Shown here: one piece after another, positions 1 to 13,200 of the stretch
Numbering within the stretch: position 1 is the first letter of the stretch
How the letters are laid out: every line of letters begins with the position of its first letter
Notes under the pieces: generated by a model
The model's database searches: none
What the model saw: the letters and a program-made list of their open reading frames with translations, nothing else
What the model was told of the DNA's origin: nothing
Source: Malurus cyaneus samueli
Lineage: Eukaryota > Chordata > Aves > Passeriformes > Maluridae
Assembly: GCA_009741485.1 (NCBI GenBank)
Contig: CM019214.1
Span: forward strand, 53,027,310-53,091,309
DNA: 64,000 nucleotides
Direction of reading: 5' to 3'
Made by a program: the position numbers and the translations under genes

Positions 1-1760
1 AAAACAAAACAAAGGGAGGGAGATAATTAATTTATACCTTTCCTGTCTACCATCAGCAGTATGCTATTGACAGCAAGAAAACTGTGCTTTATTAAGGCTG
101 TATTTATATACGAGCAAATCAGTCAGGGGCTTTGTCTTGCATGTTTCCTCCTGAAGTAGCTGCAAACTGCATAGTGATCTTCCTAAATTCATTTGAAGCA
201 GATAATTGCTTAAAATAGACAGGAAACATTCAAGGGATAACTAAATCTCCACCACCTGTGTGTCATTCTGACTCACAGCCCAGCAAAGCAAACACTGAAG
301 TCAGTGAGAACCTTTCCAGTGACACACGCAAGTTTTACCCTTTTACTCCCATCTAAGCTAAAAGAAGAGCACAGCATCTTCGTGATCCTCCAACCCACAT
401 GTTTTCATGTTCATATGGGCAAAATCAGCAGGAAAATAGCACATTTCACAGAGATCCAAGATGAGAGTTACAGAGGGCATTGCACTTACGGGAGAGATCA
501 GGTTCCCAAGGAGTCCCACTGTTCTCTCTCAGCATTTCCATGCATTGCAGGATAATCTGGCAATATTAGTCTAATCAGGTCCTGATGGGTTTTTTTTCTT
601 CCAATACAGAGATCCAGTTTATTCCTCTTGTGCATAAAGCAGAAAATAGCACGGCTTTGATACAGTAGCTGTGCTTGACCTGCTGATAAGCATACATGGT
701 TTGAAAGCCACAGGTAACCCATACCTGAGCTCAAAACCTCAGATTTATTCTAACATTTGTGCTCTCTTCAGTCTGTTGCTACCTTAGAGTGTAAATTTTG
801 GAGATGGTGAGCTTGTGGTGCCTTTCTCAGCTCCTGAGTAAGTTGTTTTGGATCCAGTGAATCCTGTGCTTGTTTATATTTTCTCTGAATTGCTGCAAGC
901 TGTTAAAGAAAGTCTCCCTATGTGGCTGTAACAAGTACAAACAGTGGGACTGTGTCTGCATAGTGTGGACTAAAATCCAGGCATCAGGCTGAATCAGACT
1001 GATCAGGCTGAGTTATTGCTATGCCTATGGATATAATCAATCAATAGAAAATACAGAATTGCTCTTTGTAATGTCGTTTTAGGGGATTGGCCTTTGGACC
1101 TACAGTCCTCTTGAAAATATGGCTGTATTCACATAAATACTGGTCTGCATATGATTAGCCAGGAAGCCTGTAAACGAAATGTAAAGTTTTACAATTGAAA
1201 TATTTTTGAAATTAATCTAAAATCAGTTTGTTTTGAGGTATAAGGAATACCATGGTCTGTGTGGACAAAAATGAAATAGTAAGATCACAGTTCTTATGAA
1301 CTTAGAAAATGTCCCTGAGCTCAGTACCTTATACAGCCAAAATAAAAAGCCATGCAAATTCTCACATGGGAGCTCTCATGCATTAGCATGGTCCATTTGA
1401 AACTTTAATACACACAGAAGAGATACATTATGAATACCTAACTTGGAAAGCTGAGAGAAGCAAAATTGTTTGAAAACTATAAAACTAGAATTTGCTTAGG
1501 CACATAACATTTGAGCTGAATCAAAGAGATTTGGTGCCTCAAATCTGCTAAAGCTTACAGATGTTACAGCTTACTTTCCCTCCCCTGGAGTGACAATTTC
1601 AAATAATTTGAGCTGCTATATCCACTTTTCAGAGTTGATATGGTAGGTACCACCACATTCAGCATGTTTTTTTTTTTCGTGACTGAGCCATCTGCAGAGA
1701 AACACTACGTAGGCATCTAGAAGGGCCATGATCAGTGTAAAAAGACTGATCTTGTCTTAT

Positions 1761-1784
1761 CTTAATGTACTACCTTAATGTACT
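1761..1784. repeat. 13-bp tandem duplication
   Basis: The unit cttaatgtactac is followed directly by cttaatgtact, giving almost two copies with period 13. This is typical of a slippage-type duplication. No function is implied. Confidence 0.85.
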
Positions 1785-2589
1785 GACACAGAAATTATTT
1801 TAAATCTCTGAAACATAGTCCTCTACTACTGTGGGACATTCTACCCCTAAAGTATCCAAGAATGTGAATGGAAGCTCTCCAGAGTACATTTCACTCAGGA
1901 ATTTTCCACTTACAAAACTGCCATTCATTACAGCTATCACACCATGATCAACATGCAAATGTTATTAATCATTATTACAGGTGACCAGAATGGCAGAGAA
2001 TCAGCCTGTTCTGAGAAGAATGCATAACAATTACTTTGATAGCCTGGCTCTTATTTTGTAGATGAACTCTACATGATATGTTTTATGTTTTCTTAAAAGC
2101 TAGCAAAGAATATATAGAAGAGTTGTTTCTTCCATCGGAAGTAAAGGGACAGAATATGTTTTGGAGGAATATTGTAAATGACACAATCAGTTGTTATCTA
2201 CTCAGAAAAGGGATTGCAAGATCAATAGCTGATACAGCCAGAACAAGGAGGACCCTGAATTTGACTTCACTTTTACTCTCCCCTCTTGGATACTACAGCA
2301 ACTTGGGCTGAAGTTCAGCTGGGGCAGATTTTTAAGTGGGTGCTGAGATGGTTAAAGGAATCTTGTGTGCAACTGTGAAAGCCAAAATACAGTTAAAGGA
2401 GCATGAGTTTTGTCGTGCTCTCTGCTTTCTTCTGTCCTGTTTCCTTCTTTCTTCCCAGGTGTACCTGAAAAAGAGGAGACAGAGAGCCGTTTAACAGGCT
2501 TTGTGTCTCTTCAAGTATATGCTTCATAAGAAAATCCAAATCTTTCTGACCGTTCTGATTAGGTTTCAACCTAGCTAAATAATTTCCCT

Positions 2590-2800
2590 TCCTCTTTCAT
2601 TGTGCCTTTTCTCATTTGCTTTTATGGCACTTCCTTTCTTCAAAGCACAGTCCCCTGCTGTGTTCATTGTTCTCTCTACTTTTCCCCCTATTTTCCTTCC
2701 AATGTTTCTCCATTCATCTATTCACTTGCCTTTCACTTTTTCCAGTACTGTACCCTTATGGACCTCCTGCTGTCTCTGATATCCTATCATCTCCCCTGTT
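2590..2800. repeat. Pyrimidine-rich low-complexity tract
   Basis: The plus strand is strongly enriched in C and T for roughly 200 bases, with many ctttcc, ttccc and tctct runs. It gives rise to two overlapping F/L/S-rich open frames that are compositional artefacts. A splice acceptor with an unusually long pyrimidine run lies just upstream at 2457-2458. Confidence 0.6.
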
Positions 2801-2863
2801 TCCTCAACAGATATCAGATTAGATACAACAGGTTTGCAAGAAAATATTAATGTAGGCAAAAGT

Positions 2864-2869
2864 AATAAA
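2864..2869 (+). promoter_or_regulatory. AATAAA poly(A) signal match
   Basis: A canonical AATAAA hexamer lies about 400 bases downstream of the strong acceptor at 2458. The hexamer is common by chance in AT-rich DNA. It is noted only because, with that acceptor, it would complete a terminal-exon layout. Confidence 0.2.
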
Positions 2870-2893
2870 AGTCATATAATTCCTGAAATCCTG

Positions 2894-2927
2894 AAAGCCT
2901 ACAGGAACAGAAAGCTTACAGGAACAG
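2894..2927. repeat. 17-bp tandem duplication
   Basis: Two adjacent copies of aaagcctacaggaacag / aaagcttacaggaacag differ at one position. The high identity suggests a fairly recent local duplication. Confidence 0.9.
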
Positions 2928-4661
2928 AAGTGCTCCTTTTCAGTAGGGGGTTTGATGCTGTGGGCTAAAGTGCTTTCCTTCCATTAAAATAATTTCTTTC
3001 TCCATGAAAAAAAAAAAAATCCAGAAACAATGCTTAAATCCTTAAAACAATTTATGTCCCAAACCCACAATGTCATACAGGAATTTTTCAAATAACATTC
3101 ATTATTTAGGAGACCTTGAAAGTTCAGAAAAGAATTAATACTGAACAAGTTCCACAGTTTCTGTCACTTCCCTGTTCCAATTATGGCTGATCCCTTTGTA
3201 CCCATTTGGTCTCTAAGGCAGGTCAGTTGTTTTCAACCTGTTTCTGACATGCTATCAGAGACGTTTTACAGATTCTTCTCTTCTTTTTTTCATTTGATAA
3301 TGTATTTGATTTCTATTTAATAGTGTTTATTAGATCTTGAACTATTTTGTATTAACATTAGCAGGAATATTTCTATCAGTCTACCATATTGCACTCATTT
3401 GTATTACTTTCCCAATAATTTCTATCTTAGTATAGGTTAAATGTATATAATTCTCATGCAAAGTCATTCATTAAAATATTAGTTTTTAACCATACCTAGT
3501 AACAGCCTCTTAAAAGCTGTCAGAAAACAGTTATAGGTTTATTTCATGACTTTGGAAGAGATCATGAAAGCTTTCTTCACTGGGCTTAGCAGAAGCCTCA
3601 TGTGGCTGCAGCTTGTATGAAATGATTATGAATTGTCTTTCATTAAATTCCTTCATTTTGTGCTCTAAATAATACATTTTTGTCTGGTGCTGTGATTGAA
3701 GGTGAAGAGTGTGGAACTGGTTCTTTCCTGGGTTGATGGAGGATACAAACAAAATATTGTCAACTACTCAGTGATTCCCAGCCACATATAAAATACCAGA
3801 AATAATAGGGAGGCAAAGAAATATTTTCAGTAAGTTCTGTTCCGGGATAGACCAGGTCTGAGAGTCTTCTCCATGCCAGGAAAGTGCACCAGCAGTATGT
3901 TACTCTGCCTCCCTGCTGCTTCACATTCGTGTAGCTGAGGGAAATGTTCAACTTAGAAGTTTCCTTCGTGATCAGATCTGTTTACTTAAAGTACAACCTT
4001 ACTGTTCTGAAAAGGTGTTTAGAGTTTGTTGTGCAAAGCTGCACCGAACTTGTATTATACAACACCACACAGATGAATTAGGCAGGTCTGACAACTTCCT
4101 CCTTTCATGAAAATAAGTGTCTTAATCATTACTATTAGATTAACATTTTTCCTAGTGTATTTTAAAAATCACTAACAACCCTTTTCTGGTTAAATCTTTC
4201 TCTGCTTCCAGTTTCTTGTAGTCAATAGAGAAATGCAGATAAAACACATAATAAAACAGAGGGAAAGTAATATTTTTTCAGGTTATCAGTCCACTCATGC
4301 AAAATCATGAAAGAATGTAGTTTTTTGCTTATTGTTGGAAAGAAAGCTCTCATCATATTCCACCCACATCTTGTCTGCACCTTCTTTCTCTGCAAGAAAT
4401 GATGTGTGAAAAACAAGTTCATGAAATTGGAAGAGAAGATGACATAGGCTGAGAGGGGACTAAGAAGTTTGGCTGATAGTTATGGGAACATCTTCATTTG
4501 TCCTTCTGTATTCCCATGGAAACAACAATGTCTGCAAGTAGTCTGACAATGTATAATAGAGCCAGAAAGCATAAATTAATGGAAATTTCTGATAGTATCA
4601 TTTCAATCTTGTCATGGCCCAAAGACTGACTTCTGTCGAGCACAGACTAAAATATTCTATC

Positions 4662-4694
4662 TTTTTAGTTGTTTTTTTAGTTGTGTTTTTAGTA
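4662..4694. repeat. Imperfect TTTTTAGTTG repeat
   Basis: About three imperfect copies of a T-rich decamer (ctttttagttg, tttttttagttg, tgtttttagtaa) occur in tandem. It is simple sequence with no gene association. Confidence 0.7.
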
Positions 4695-7600
4695 ATTTAT
4701 GCTTGATCGTATGTTTGATTGTTTATCTTAGTAAACGAAGATGTTAGCAGTTTCATCAACAGTGAAAACATCTGTCAGATGTATATACAGTATGTACAGA
4801 AAAAGTTCACCTGTAATTGAAAAAAAACAGGTAGGTGATTCCAGGGAATAGACAATGAAACATGGAAGGGTTCTACAAATCTATTTATAGTCATGTGAAA
4901 AGAAAACAGGATTTATTTTTTTTTTTTTTAGAGAAGAGTTTATACTTCAAAACTTTGCAGATTTAAAAAAAATAAAAAACTACATGAAACCGTTTTGAAA
5001 TACAGTTTCTAGATCTTAGCTTGATATGCCTGAGAAATATGCTGGGAAAATGAAACTACATATGGAGAGAGTCAGTTTAGGCTTGTGGTTGTGAATGATC
5101 TCAACTCAGCCCAAAGAGAATTTTGGCAACCAATAGAAAAAAATAAAAGCAGTGTCTAGAAAAAGATACAGTGCAACAGTGATGTTAGGGAGTTTGGGTT
5201 GGGATTATTTTGGGGGCGATTATGAGGTAAGTAATTCCTTCAAGCAATTGATATGAAGTCCATACAGGGAAGGTGACTTTGGGCAAAGTCAGGCTGATCT
5301 TGAACATAGAGAGACACGATCATTTAGTATAAACTCATTTATTGACCCATAAGGGAAGGAGCGACACTTGCCACAGCATGCTGATATATTTCATTTCAGT
5401 TTGAGCGGAGAAAGAAAAATAAATGTTCTTCTTCTTGTATCTGCCAATATTTTAGGTTGTTATCGTGTTTCAGAGTATTTTGCTTCTATGTGCCTGTCAC
5501 TGGAGCAAGTGATGACAGACCTGTTTCATGTCTGACATCCAGCATCTTTTAACAGTACTTTGAAGAATGATTCACATCTACTCTATATGAGATCAGTCAG
5601 CTTGACAAATACAGCCCATCTACTCAATGAGTGTCAGAGGCTCAGCCCTCTAAAGCTCTGGATGTAACTGCTGTAGTCAAGCTTAGAGTGAAGGTCATAA
5701 ATCTTCCAGGCTGTGGGAGCTGCAGTTTATTTGATGGCTGCGAGTCACAGAGGACTACATTGAGCTTTCATATTCTTCCAGGGTAGGACTTGGACCAAAT
5801 CCAAAATCGTACTGTGTAGTTTAATTGAATGAATGAAACACAATGTTGATTTGCCAGCTGTTATATTAGAACCCAGGCTTTTAATTCCTTGCTCACAAAT
5901 TACTCTCTGCATGCAGGCGGGACTTAAGCGCTGTTCCATTTAACACCCAGTAATTCAGAGTCTGCAGGGAGTTCTGTTGCACACAACGCAAATACTCAGA
6001 ATAAATAGCAAAACATCCCCTAGTATGTAAATGAAACACCTTCAGAACTTTTAAGAAGGAGCACAGTCTTAATGACTACCAATCACGTTCAATGGAATGT
6101 GAACAAAACATATTTGCATACATATATATGTTACAGTGAAATACTTTGGTCTCATCTTGGACTGCTAAAATTTGTCTTCTATTAGCCTGTTCCAATTTCT
6201 AATACAAAAAAAAAAGAATTAATTCAAAATACTCTTGCTTTCACCCTATCCAGTATCATGAATTCAAACAGCTTGTGCCCAGTCTGGCATCTTTTAAAAT
6301 GAACACTCTGAATTGCTGAAAATGTGACAGAACCTAGAACAAAGATTTGGGCAGGCAGAGGAACACAGCTTGAAGGCAGATGATGGTGTTGAAAATGTAG
6401 CTGTCATTTCCAAATGGAAAGATTTGAAAATAATTCTTCACTTACCTGTCAGGATGATTTAGATGAAAGGAGAGAATAATTGTTGCTTCTTCAATAAGTG
6501 AAGACCTGAGAAAAAGGTCTGATCTGAGTTGTTAGCTTCCTAGTCTATTCTAAGAATGTAGAATTAGAGGGTGGAAATGAACTTCAGTAATTAGATGTTG
6601 CAGCCACATGGATAGTCATTTGCATCTCAAATAATGGATTGCAAGGTCAGATCCTGAAGACCACCATAGCTATTCTATTCAATTCAGTCAGCAATGCCAC
6701 ATTTTATAGACCATATGTGATAATCCAATTCATTTTCACAACTGCTTATGGCTAGATGCAATACTATGTAACATCTGAATGAAGGTAGAGAAGGAAACTG
6801 ATTACCAAAGATATGTACTTGATATCATAAAGGTTCATAAACTAATAAAATCAACACCTTAAAAACCAAGAAGATATTTTGTTCTCAACAAAATATTATA
6901 ATAGAGGGAAATTAGAATTAATTTGTATATGTTAGGGTGTTAAAATAAGCAAGCCAAATGAATTTAATTTGCTGTTGCTTCTTACCTGGAGGCAAAATGT
7001 GCCTCTGGCCAAACATTCAAAGTTTAGGTCTGTTGCATTATTTACAAAGCATTAAATGACAGTTTGAAAGCCGACTTTTAAACATATAACCCCCACATTT
7101 AACTGAGGGAATAGTAAGTTAGCAATAGAAACAAAATCCAGGATGCAGATTTTATGTCATTTAGTGAAATACCACTTTTTGTCTTACCACTGCAACATAT
7201 GCTTTAAGGTGCAGTATTGAATAATTTAGTAACTTAAAGAAACACTCTTCCTCAAAGACTGGATGATGTGGTCATTACATCTATTCAGTAATTTCTATTC
7301 TTGTTGATAACATTTACCTGTCAATTCCCATGCATCATGCACTACTGAAAAGATATTTTTTTTTTTTATTCCTGGTATTTACTTTATTGGAGGTCTTCAA
7401 AGATGTCAATAGATTAGTTCTTGCAACTATTACTGTCTGTTTTGCAGAGGTTCAGCAGAAAAAAAAGGAATGTATGGATGTCCTTAGGAGTATTTCATAT
7501 GGTACTGGATATTTTTCTATGCAACTGAATACTGTTCTAGGTCTATAATATGGCTACAGTGGGAATTTAGACATTTAACACACTTACAGACGCATACTTC

Positions 7601-9769
7601 CTGACACTGCCACATAAATAATCTGGAATATGTGGAAGATATGTACGTGTAGAAGAGACAGGCTAGATCATAGGAAACTAGAAGAAGTACTTTGCTTTCA
7701 GATTTGCTTAAATTGTCTTGGGCAAGTCACATAGGGGAAAAAACCCTACAAGTTTTTCTATCCTTAAAATGCTTTTTAACAATATTTGCAAAATAACACT
7801 TCTTACAGTAACATGACCAGCATCCAGCATGGACACTGAAGGAGGCAGGATCTAATAACGTTTTTCTCCTTAGATGTAGAGGTTGGTATAACCTCTTTTG
7901 TGATTCAGCATTCTTTACTAGCCTATAAAGATCACCTGGATGCTCTGCTTACTCCTGACAGACTCAGAATGCAGCACAAGCAACATGTTAATGTACGGAT
8001 ACACACTACAACTTGGAAACCATCAATAGTGCTGGTTGCCAAGTATTATTAATTAGGAGTTATCAGAGATTATGTTGGCCATACAGACACTTAGAAATTA
8101 AAGTCAAAGTGGAACTACAATAGCAGTGGGGAATAACATTCTCATGCCCATGGACTCAAACATCCCTGGATACCAATAGGAATGACAATGAGGAACACCA
8201 TCTGCTGAAATAATCTCTTTATACATGCTTGGCAGACCTGCAGAAAAGGAGGGGGGAAGGAAAGGGTGTGGAGAGTTTCTTGCCAAAATTTGCAGCTAGA
8301 TAAAGGTAAGCACAACAGATGTTGTCAGCACTTCACTCATGGGGTTTTCTTTGCCCAGCCACTATTTTTCAGTAAAGACTAGAAAACGTCATTCAAGGGA
8401 CCCACTGAAATAGGTCTGGTACTTTTCAGCAGTCAGGTGTTAACAACACACAAATACATGCTGTGCTGATATAAATTTAGATCCTAACAGAACCCAACTG
8501 CAATAATTGAGATGGAACTAATGTCTTTTGTGATTTCTGCAGGGTAAGCTAAACTAAATGCTTTACAGAGAAGAGAAGGTACATCAGGGATATTTTCTCC
8601 TATCAAAGCATGTAAGTTCAGAACTCCATAATTTTAAACCTTAGCCCTTGGAACACTGATAGTTGAATTCCCAAGTACATAGCAGAGATTTGTCAGCTGA
8701 AAACCAAAACAAAATTTGGGTTCTATTGAACACATTTTCAAGTACTGGTGATATAGTGCAGAGTTACAAAGCATCACAATTTTACGAAGGATTTCAAAGG
8801 AACACACAATACTGAGAATGTACCCCTGTACAATGATTTTTTCCATTATTAGTAGAAACCTGCAGCCTTTGTGCTGACCTGGAGGGTGAGGGTCTAAGGT
8901 ATTTTTGACCTTGCTTTTGCCAGAGTTGACCTTAGCTTGCTTTAATAACTGTGTTGTGGTCAAGTGGCTAATGCCTGTCCACTTGTAACTTCATTTGCAG
9001 GAGCAGTGCATGTGGCAAAGGCATGACAAATATTGCTGGTCATTGTGGGACAAGCAACAGCCCTTTGTATCAGGTGGGGCAGATGGAGGCTTCTGTTCAG
9101 CTTTCACACTTGCTGAAAATATGTGAAATAACAACAAGAACACACGAACAATTTTAACGTTATCACTGATTTAATTTGAACAATGAGCATATATTTTTGT
9201 AACAGAGTCAATTCTGACTGTTAAGGTATTAATCTGACTAAAAGCAAATGCTCAGTTTCAGGTATACAGTACCATAACAACATTTGCAGTGCATCAAGAC
9301 CATTTACTATCAATTTTATGCCCTCCTGGAAGAGCACTATTAAAACAATTATGAACACGTGAATACATTTCTGCTGAATTAGCCAGGGCACGCAACATGA
9401 ATTTTATGTTAGATTTATGCCGTTATGCTGACTTTATGTCAGCTGTGGAAAGATAGATGACACGTGATAAAGCCTGTTAACAGCGCAAAGTTAACATGCT
9501 AGAAGTTCTGAGTTAATCAGCACTTTGCTCCTTGCAGCTGCAACAGTTTGGTCTGGTACTGGGAGTCTGAAGATAGGCTTTGCTGTACCCTAAATCCGTG
9601 TTGTTGAACAACTCCGATGTTGCATTTTTGACTGATCTCCTACCTTTCTCCTTTTCAATTAGTGTAGGCTCTAGGATGTTCATACGACAGAGAATGCTCC
9701 AAAGATTCAATAAGCAGGGGAGATTTTGATGAATATGCTGGCTATCTCCTCAGTGCTTTTGTTGGTCAT

Positions 9770-9990
9770 CTTACCTTTCCTTCTTTCTCTCTTCTCCCTT
9801 CCATCTCTGTTTATCCTTCTTGATTTTCTCCTTTCTGGCTTTGCTTTTCACTACTTATCTCTTGATCCTGTCTCTCCCTTTCTGTTGCCTTCCCTGTTTT
9901 TTGATGAGTCTCTCTGATCTGGCTTTCCTACAACCCACTCCACCCCTCTTTCTTGCTGCTCTCTGTCTCTTTGTGAGCTCTGCAGGCTGC
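9770..9990. repeat. Pyrimidine-rich low-complexity tract
   Basis: The plus strand consists largely of C and T (cctttccttctttctctc and similar) for about 220 bases and ends in a good splice-acceptor consensus (ctctgcag, AG at 9984-9985). The open frames on both strands here are low-complexity products. The 15-base N gap follows 250 bases downstream, but the two may be unrelated. Confidence 0.6.
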
Positions 9991-10240
9991 TCATCAGCAT
10001 TCCTTTGCCGAGGAACAGAGTGAGGGACTGGCATGCTGGTTCCTGGTTTGAATGAGACATTCATGTTTATGGAAATAATTGTTGTGTGGATGGCTTTGCT
10101 TTGACTACAAAGCTGTAAGTGGTGCTAGCAGTATAGCATTTTCATTTTCTTCTAAGTGAGCAAATGGGAGATAAATAATGGCATTTACATAATGAATATA
10201 AATCCATTGTAATTTGTTCATATTCAACAAGTACCTGAGG

Positions 10241-10255
10241 NNNNNNNNNNNNNNN
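10241..10255. other. Assembly gap (15 N)
   Basis: Fifteen consecutive N characters interrupt otherwise ordinary AT-rich sequence. The short length may be an estimated or placeholder gap. Neither flank is a repeat that would explain a collapse, so the true missing length cannot be inferred. Confidence 0.99.
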
Positions 10256-13200
10256 AAGCACTGTGGAGCAGGGAAGCAACTCTCAGTTCGTAAAAGTCAG
10301 ACAAATCTTTTTTACCTGTCTAGAGATAGAAATCACATCCAGAAAAGAAATTTGAAAAATGAAAAATCAAATCAACAGGAAACAATTTAAAATGATATTA
10401 GATTAGAATGGGATACTGACCTTATAAAAGCTGTAGTTACCCTATTCACAGTACTACTGGATGTACTGCTGTATCACAGAATGAATTTTGGTTATCTCCA
10501 TGAAAGGAACTGGTGACTTGGATTCAGGCTGTAAAGCAAAGTCAAAACATACAAGAAATTAGCATAAATGACAAGAAAAAATAGACATTGTCATTTTTTC
10601 AGCAAAAGCTAAAAGGAATTCTTTCTTCTTGGCAATTGTATCACAAGAGAAAAATGGCATTTTAGGATTGTTAATATATCCGGAGGGCTAACAGGGTGAG
10701 ATTGCCACATCAGCAGCAGAGAACAATAAAATAAAGCAATGCAAGCTGAAAATGTAAAATAGAAAAGATCTTGATAGAGGGCAAAACTTCATTAATATGA
10801 AAACAGATTATATGCCCCAAGGGGATCATTTCATACTCTGTCTGTGGCTGTCAAAGGACAAAAAGCATTGAGGAACTCTAATTTCATCCATGCCTTCCCT
10901 TAGTAGTCAGTGAGCTTTCAAATCACCCCTCCCCTTTCCTGAGCTGCTTAATCCAGATCATAACTAGAGAATTTAATGGCTGCCCTAATCTCTCAAGCTT
11001 CAGTACAAGATGTACATGGACTTATTTCTGGAGCTCTCTCTTCCACCGAACTCCAGAAACCCAACCAAGGCACCTAAACAACCATTACAGCCTGGGAGAA
11101 ATACCTACAGTAACAAAGGTGACTCAGCTCTTAAACTAGCTAAATCTCTTCTAAGGTTCCTCTGTGAGAAACTACAGGAGACATGTATTCCTAATTATTG
11201 TTCCAAATTGATTGAAATTAGGTCAAATTGATTGAAATTAGGAGGACTTGAAATAAATATAATCCGTGCAAATTTGTGTAAAATCAGCAACAGCCCTCAG
11301 GGATTTTGCATCCCAGCCTGCGGAGAGATGTAGGTTCACCCAACAGGAAAACCAGAGGGATGTGTTGTCTTAGGATCCAATTCAAAGCACGTTGAAGTAA
11401 ACGAGCTTTGATTGATTTCAGCAGGCTTTAGCCTTTGCCTCCCCGTGAGCTGTCTGCAGAGGTGAGCCATCCCCTTTCAGTTGTAGGGAGAAGTGAGGTG
11501 TGATGGCCCGTCCGACTGGCAGGCATTATCTGTTAAGGCTGACATCCCTTGTCACGGGTAAAATGTGTTTCTTTATGAATTTTGTGCTTGCATGTTCTGT
11601 TTGCTTTCATGTTGTACTTACACTCCTGCCCTAATCCTCAGGAACATTTCAGTGCTGTGTGAGCTGTTTGCATATTCTACTGATCTTTCTCAAAGGCAGG
11701 AAGCGGCTGCACTGCTGCATCCACGCTGACAGCTTCAGCCTGGGTTTTACATCTGCTGTCATCTTGCAAACTACTTTTCATTACTCTTCTGAAAAAAATA
11801 AATAAATAAAAGACACCAAAAACCGCTAATGATATGCCTTATTCAAAAGCAAATTATCCTGGTTTGGTTCACAACTGGTTTACTGAGTTTGTATAAAACC
11901 TTGAGCTTGCAGAGCACACAGTGGAAGAAGAAAAGGGAGAAACGTAAATGCTTCACTAGTTTATTCCTCCCCAGTCTTTTAAATAAGGAGTGATAGCACT
12001 ATTTAAATGCCAGATCTGATCAACTACTGAGCTACAGAGCTGAAAAGAGACCATAATTAATCTGCAATATATTTTTGCTCAGGAACATTTTGTAACATAT
12101 ATTATTGTTGCTTGTTCTCTGCTCAGGTTTCTAGTTAGGCTGAGGCTCTATCTTTCCACGGGTAAAATTTCAATTGGCATCTTACAGCAAAAGTCTCTCA
12201 ACCTCTTCAGAAAAGACATGTCAAGATAAGAGCAGATTGTTTGCCCTCATCAGCATGAGCAGGCTTTGCTCTGGCACTTAACAACATTTTCATGCACAGT
12301 GATTTTTCAAGCTCCAAAAATATTCTTTTCATGTATTTTTGTGCAGAATGACTTTTTTTTCTGAATAAGTCTCCAGGTTTTTGAGAAAGTAAACGGTAAC
12401 AATCAGAACTTTACCAGCTCTGCAATTTGAAATAACAAGCATTTAGCAATTTCAGTGATTCACGTAGGTTTGACACAGAAAAGAAAATTAGTGGAACTCA
12501 AGAAACAAAGCTAATACCAAACACTGCACAGTGCTAAATAGAAATATTTGATCTAGCAAAGGCATGAGGAAATTGAATCATAATTCTGTTAGTGTGGTAC
12601 GTTTCCTAACTTAATACCTCCTGGTGACAAGCACAAATGAAACAGACCAGAGAGATCTTTGGGCTTGCAGAGTTATATTAGTTCATGTATGGAATATATA
12701 CATGGTCATGGATTGTGCAGTTTTGATTAAACCTTTTGTCAAATTCAAGCTCTGGTAGGAGTTTTCTGCTTATATACAGTCTGTTCTGCTGATTCCCTTC
12801 TAACTTAATTTTACTTGACCATTTGTAATTGTCCCCACCCGCAGTCTTTCCCTTCTCTGTCACTCAGTCTCACTGTAGCCATGTATGCAGTCATACCATT
12901 TATATGATTTTTAGTAAAAATGAAAGCCTCCTTGTTTGAACAACTACTTTTCTCCCCATTTAAACAACCAGGACCAACTCTTGAGCCCACAGCCATGCAG
13001 TAACTCTTTGAGCTTTTCCATTTTGGCAATACTGAACCCTGAGTGCACAGACTTTCTGCCAGATTCCATGGCTCTGCTACAGCCACATCCCTTTTCTTAG
13101 GCCTTCAATGTTGCCTCAGTGTTGGTCATGTCTACCTGCCCTGTTACATTTTGTCCTTTAGGACATTGATTCCTAGCTTGACTCTTTTTATCCAAATGCT

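Larger units (their letters stand above)
1..10240. other. Gene-free AT-rich unique DNA
   Basis: No recognisable gene, RNA gene or dated transposon is visible here. All open frames are short (at most about 110 codons) with AT-driven composition, and none gives a peptide I recognise. The stretch is CpG-poor. It contains homopolymer runs (A13 near 3007, T14 at 4916-4929, T13 near 7357), pyrimidine-rich tracts at about 2590-2790 and 9770-9990, and small tandem duplications listed separately. Three splice-bounded open segments are described in the findings (490-556 minus, 2459 onward plus, 6446-6505 minus). It could be intergenic or intronic; the sequence alone does not decide. Confidence 0.6.
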
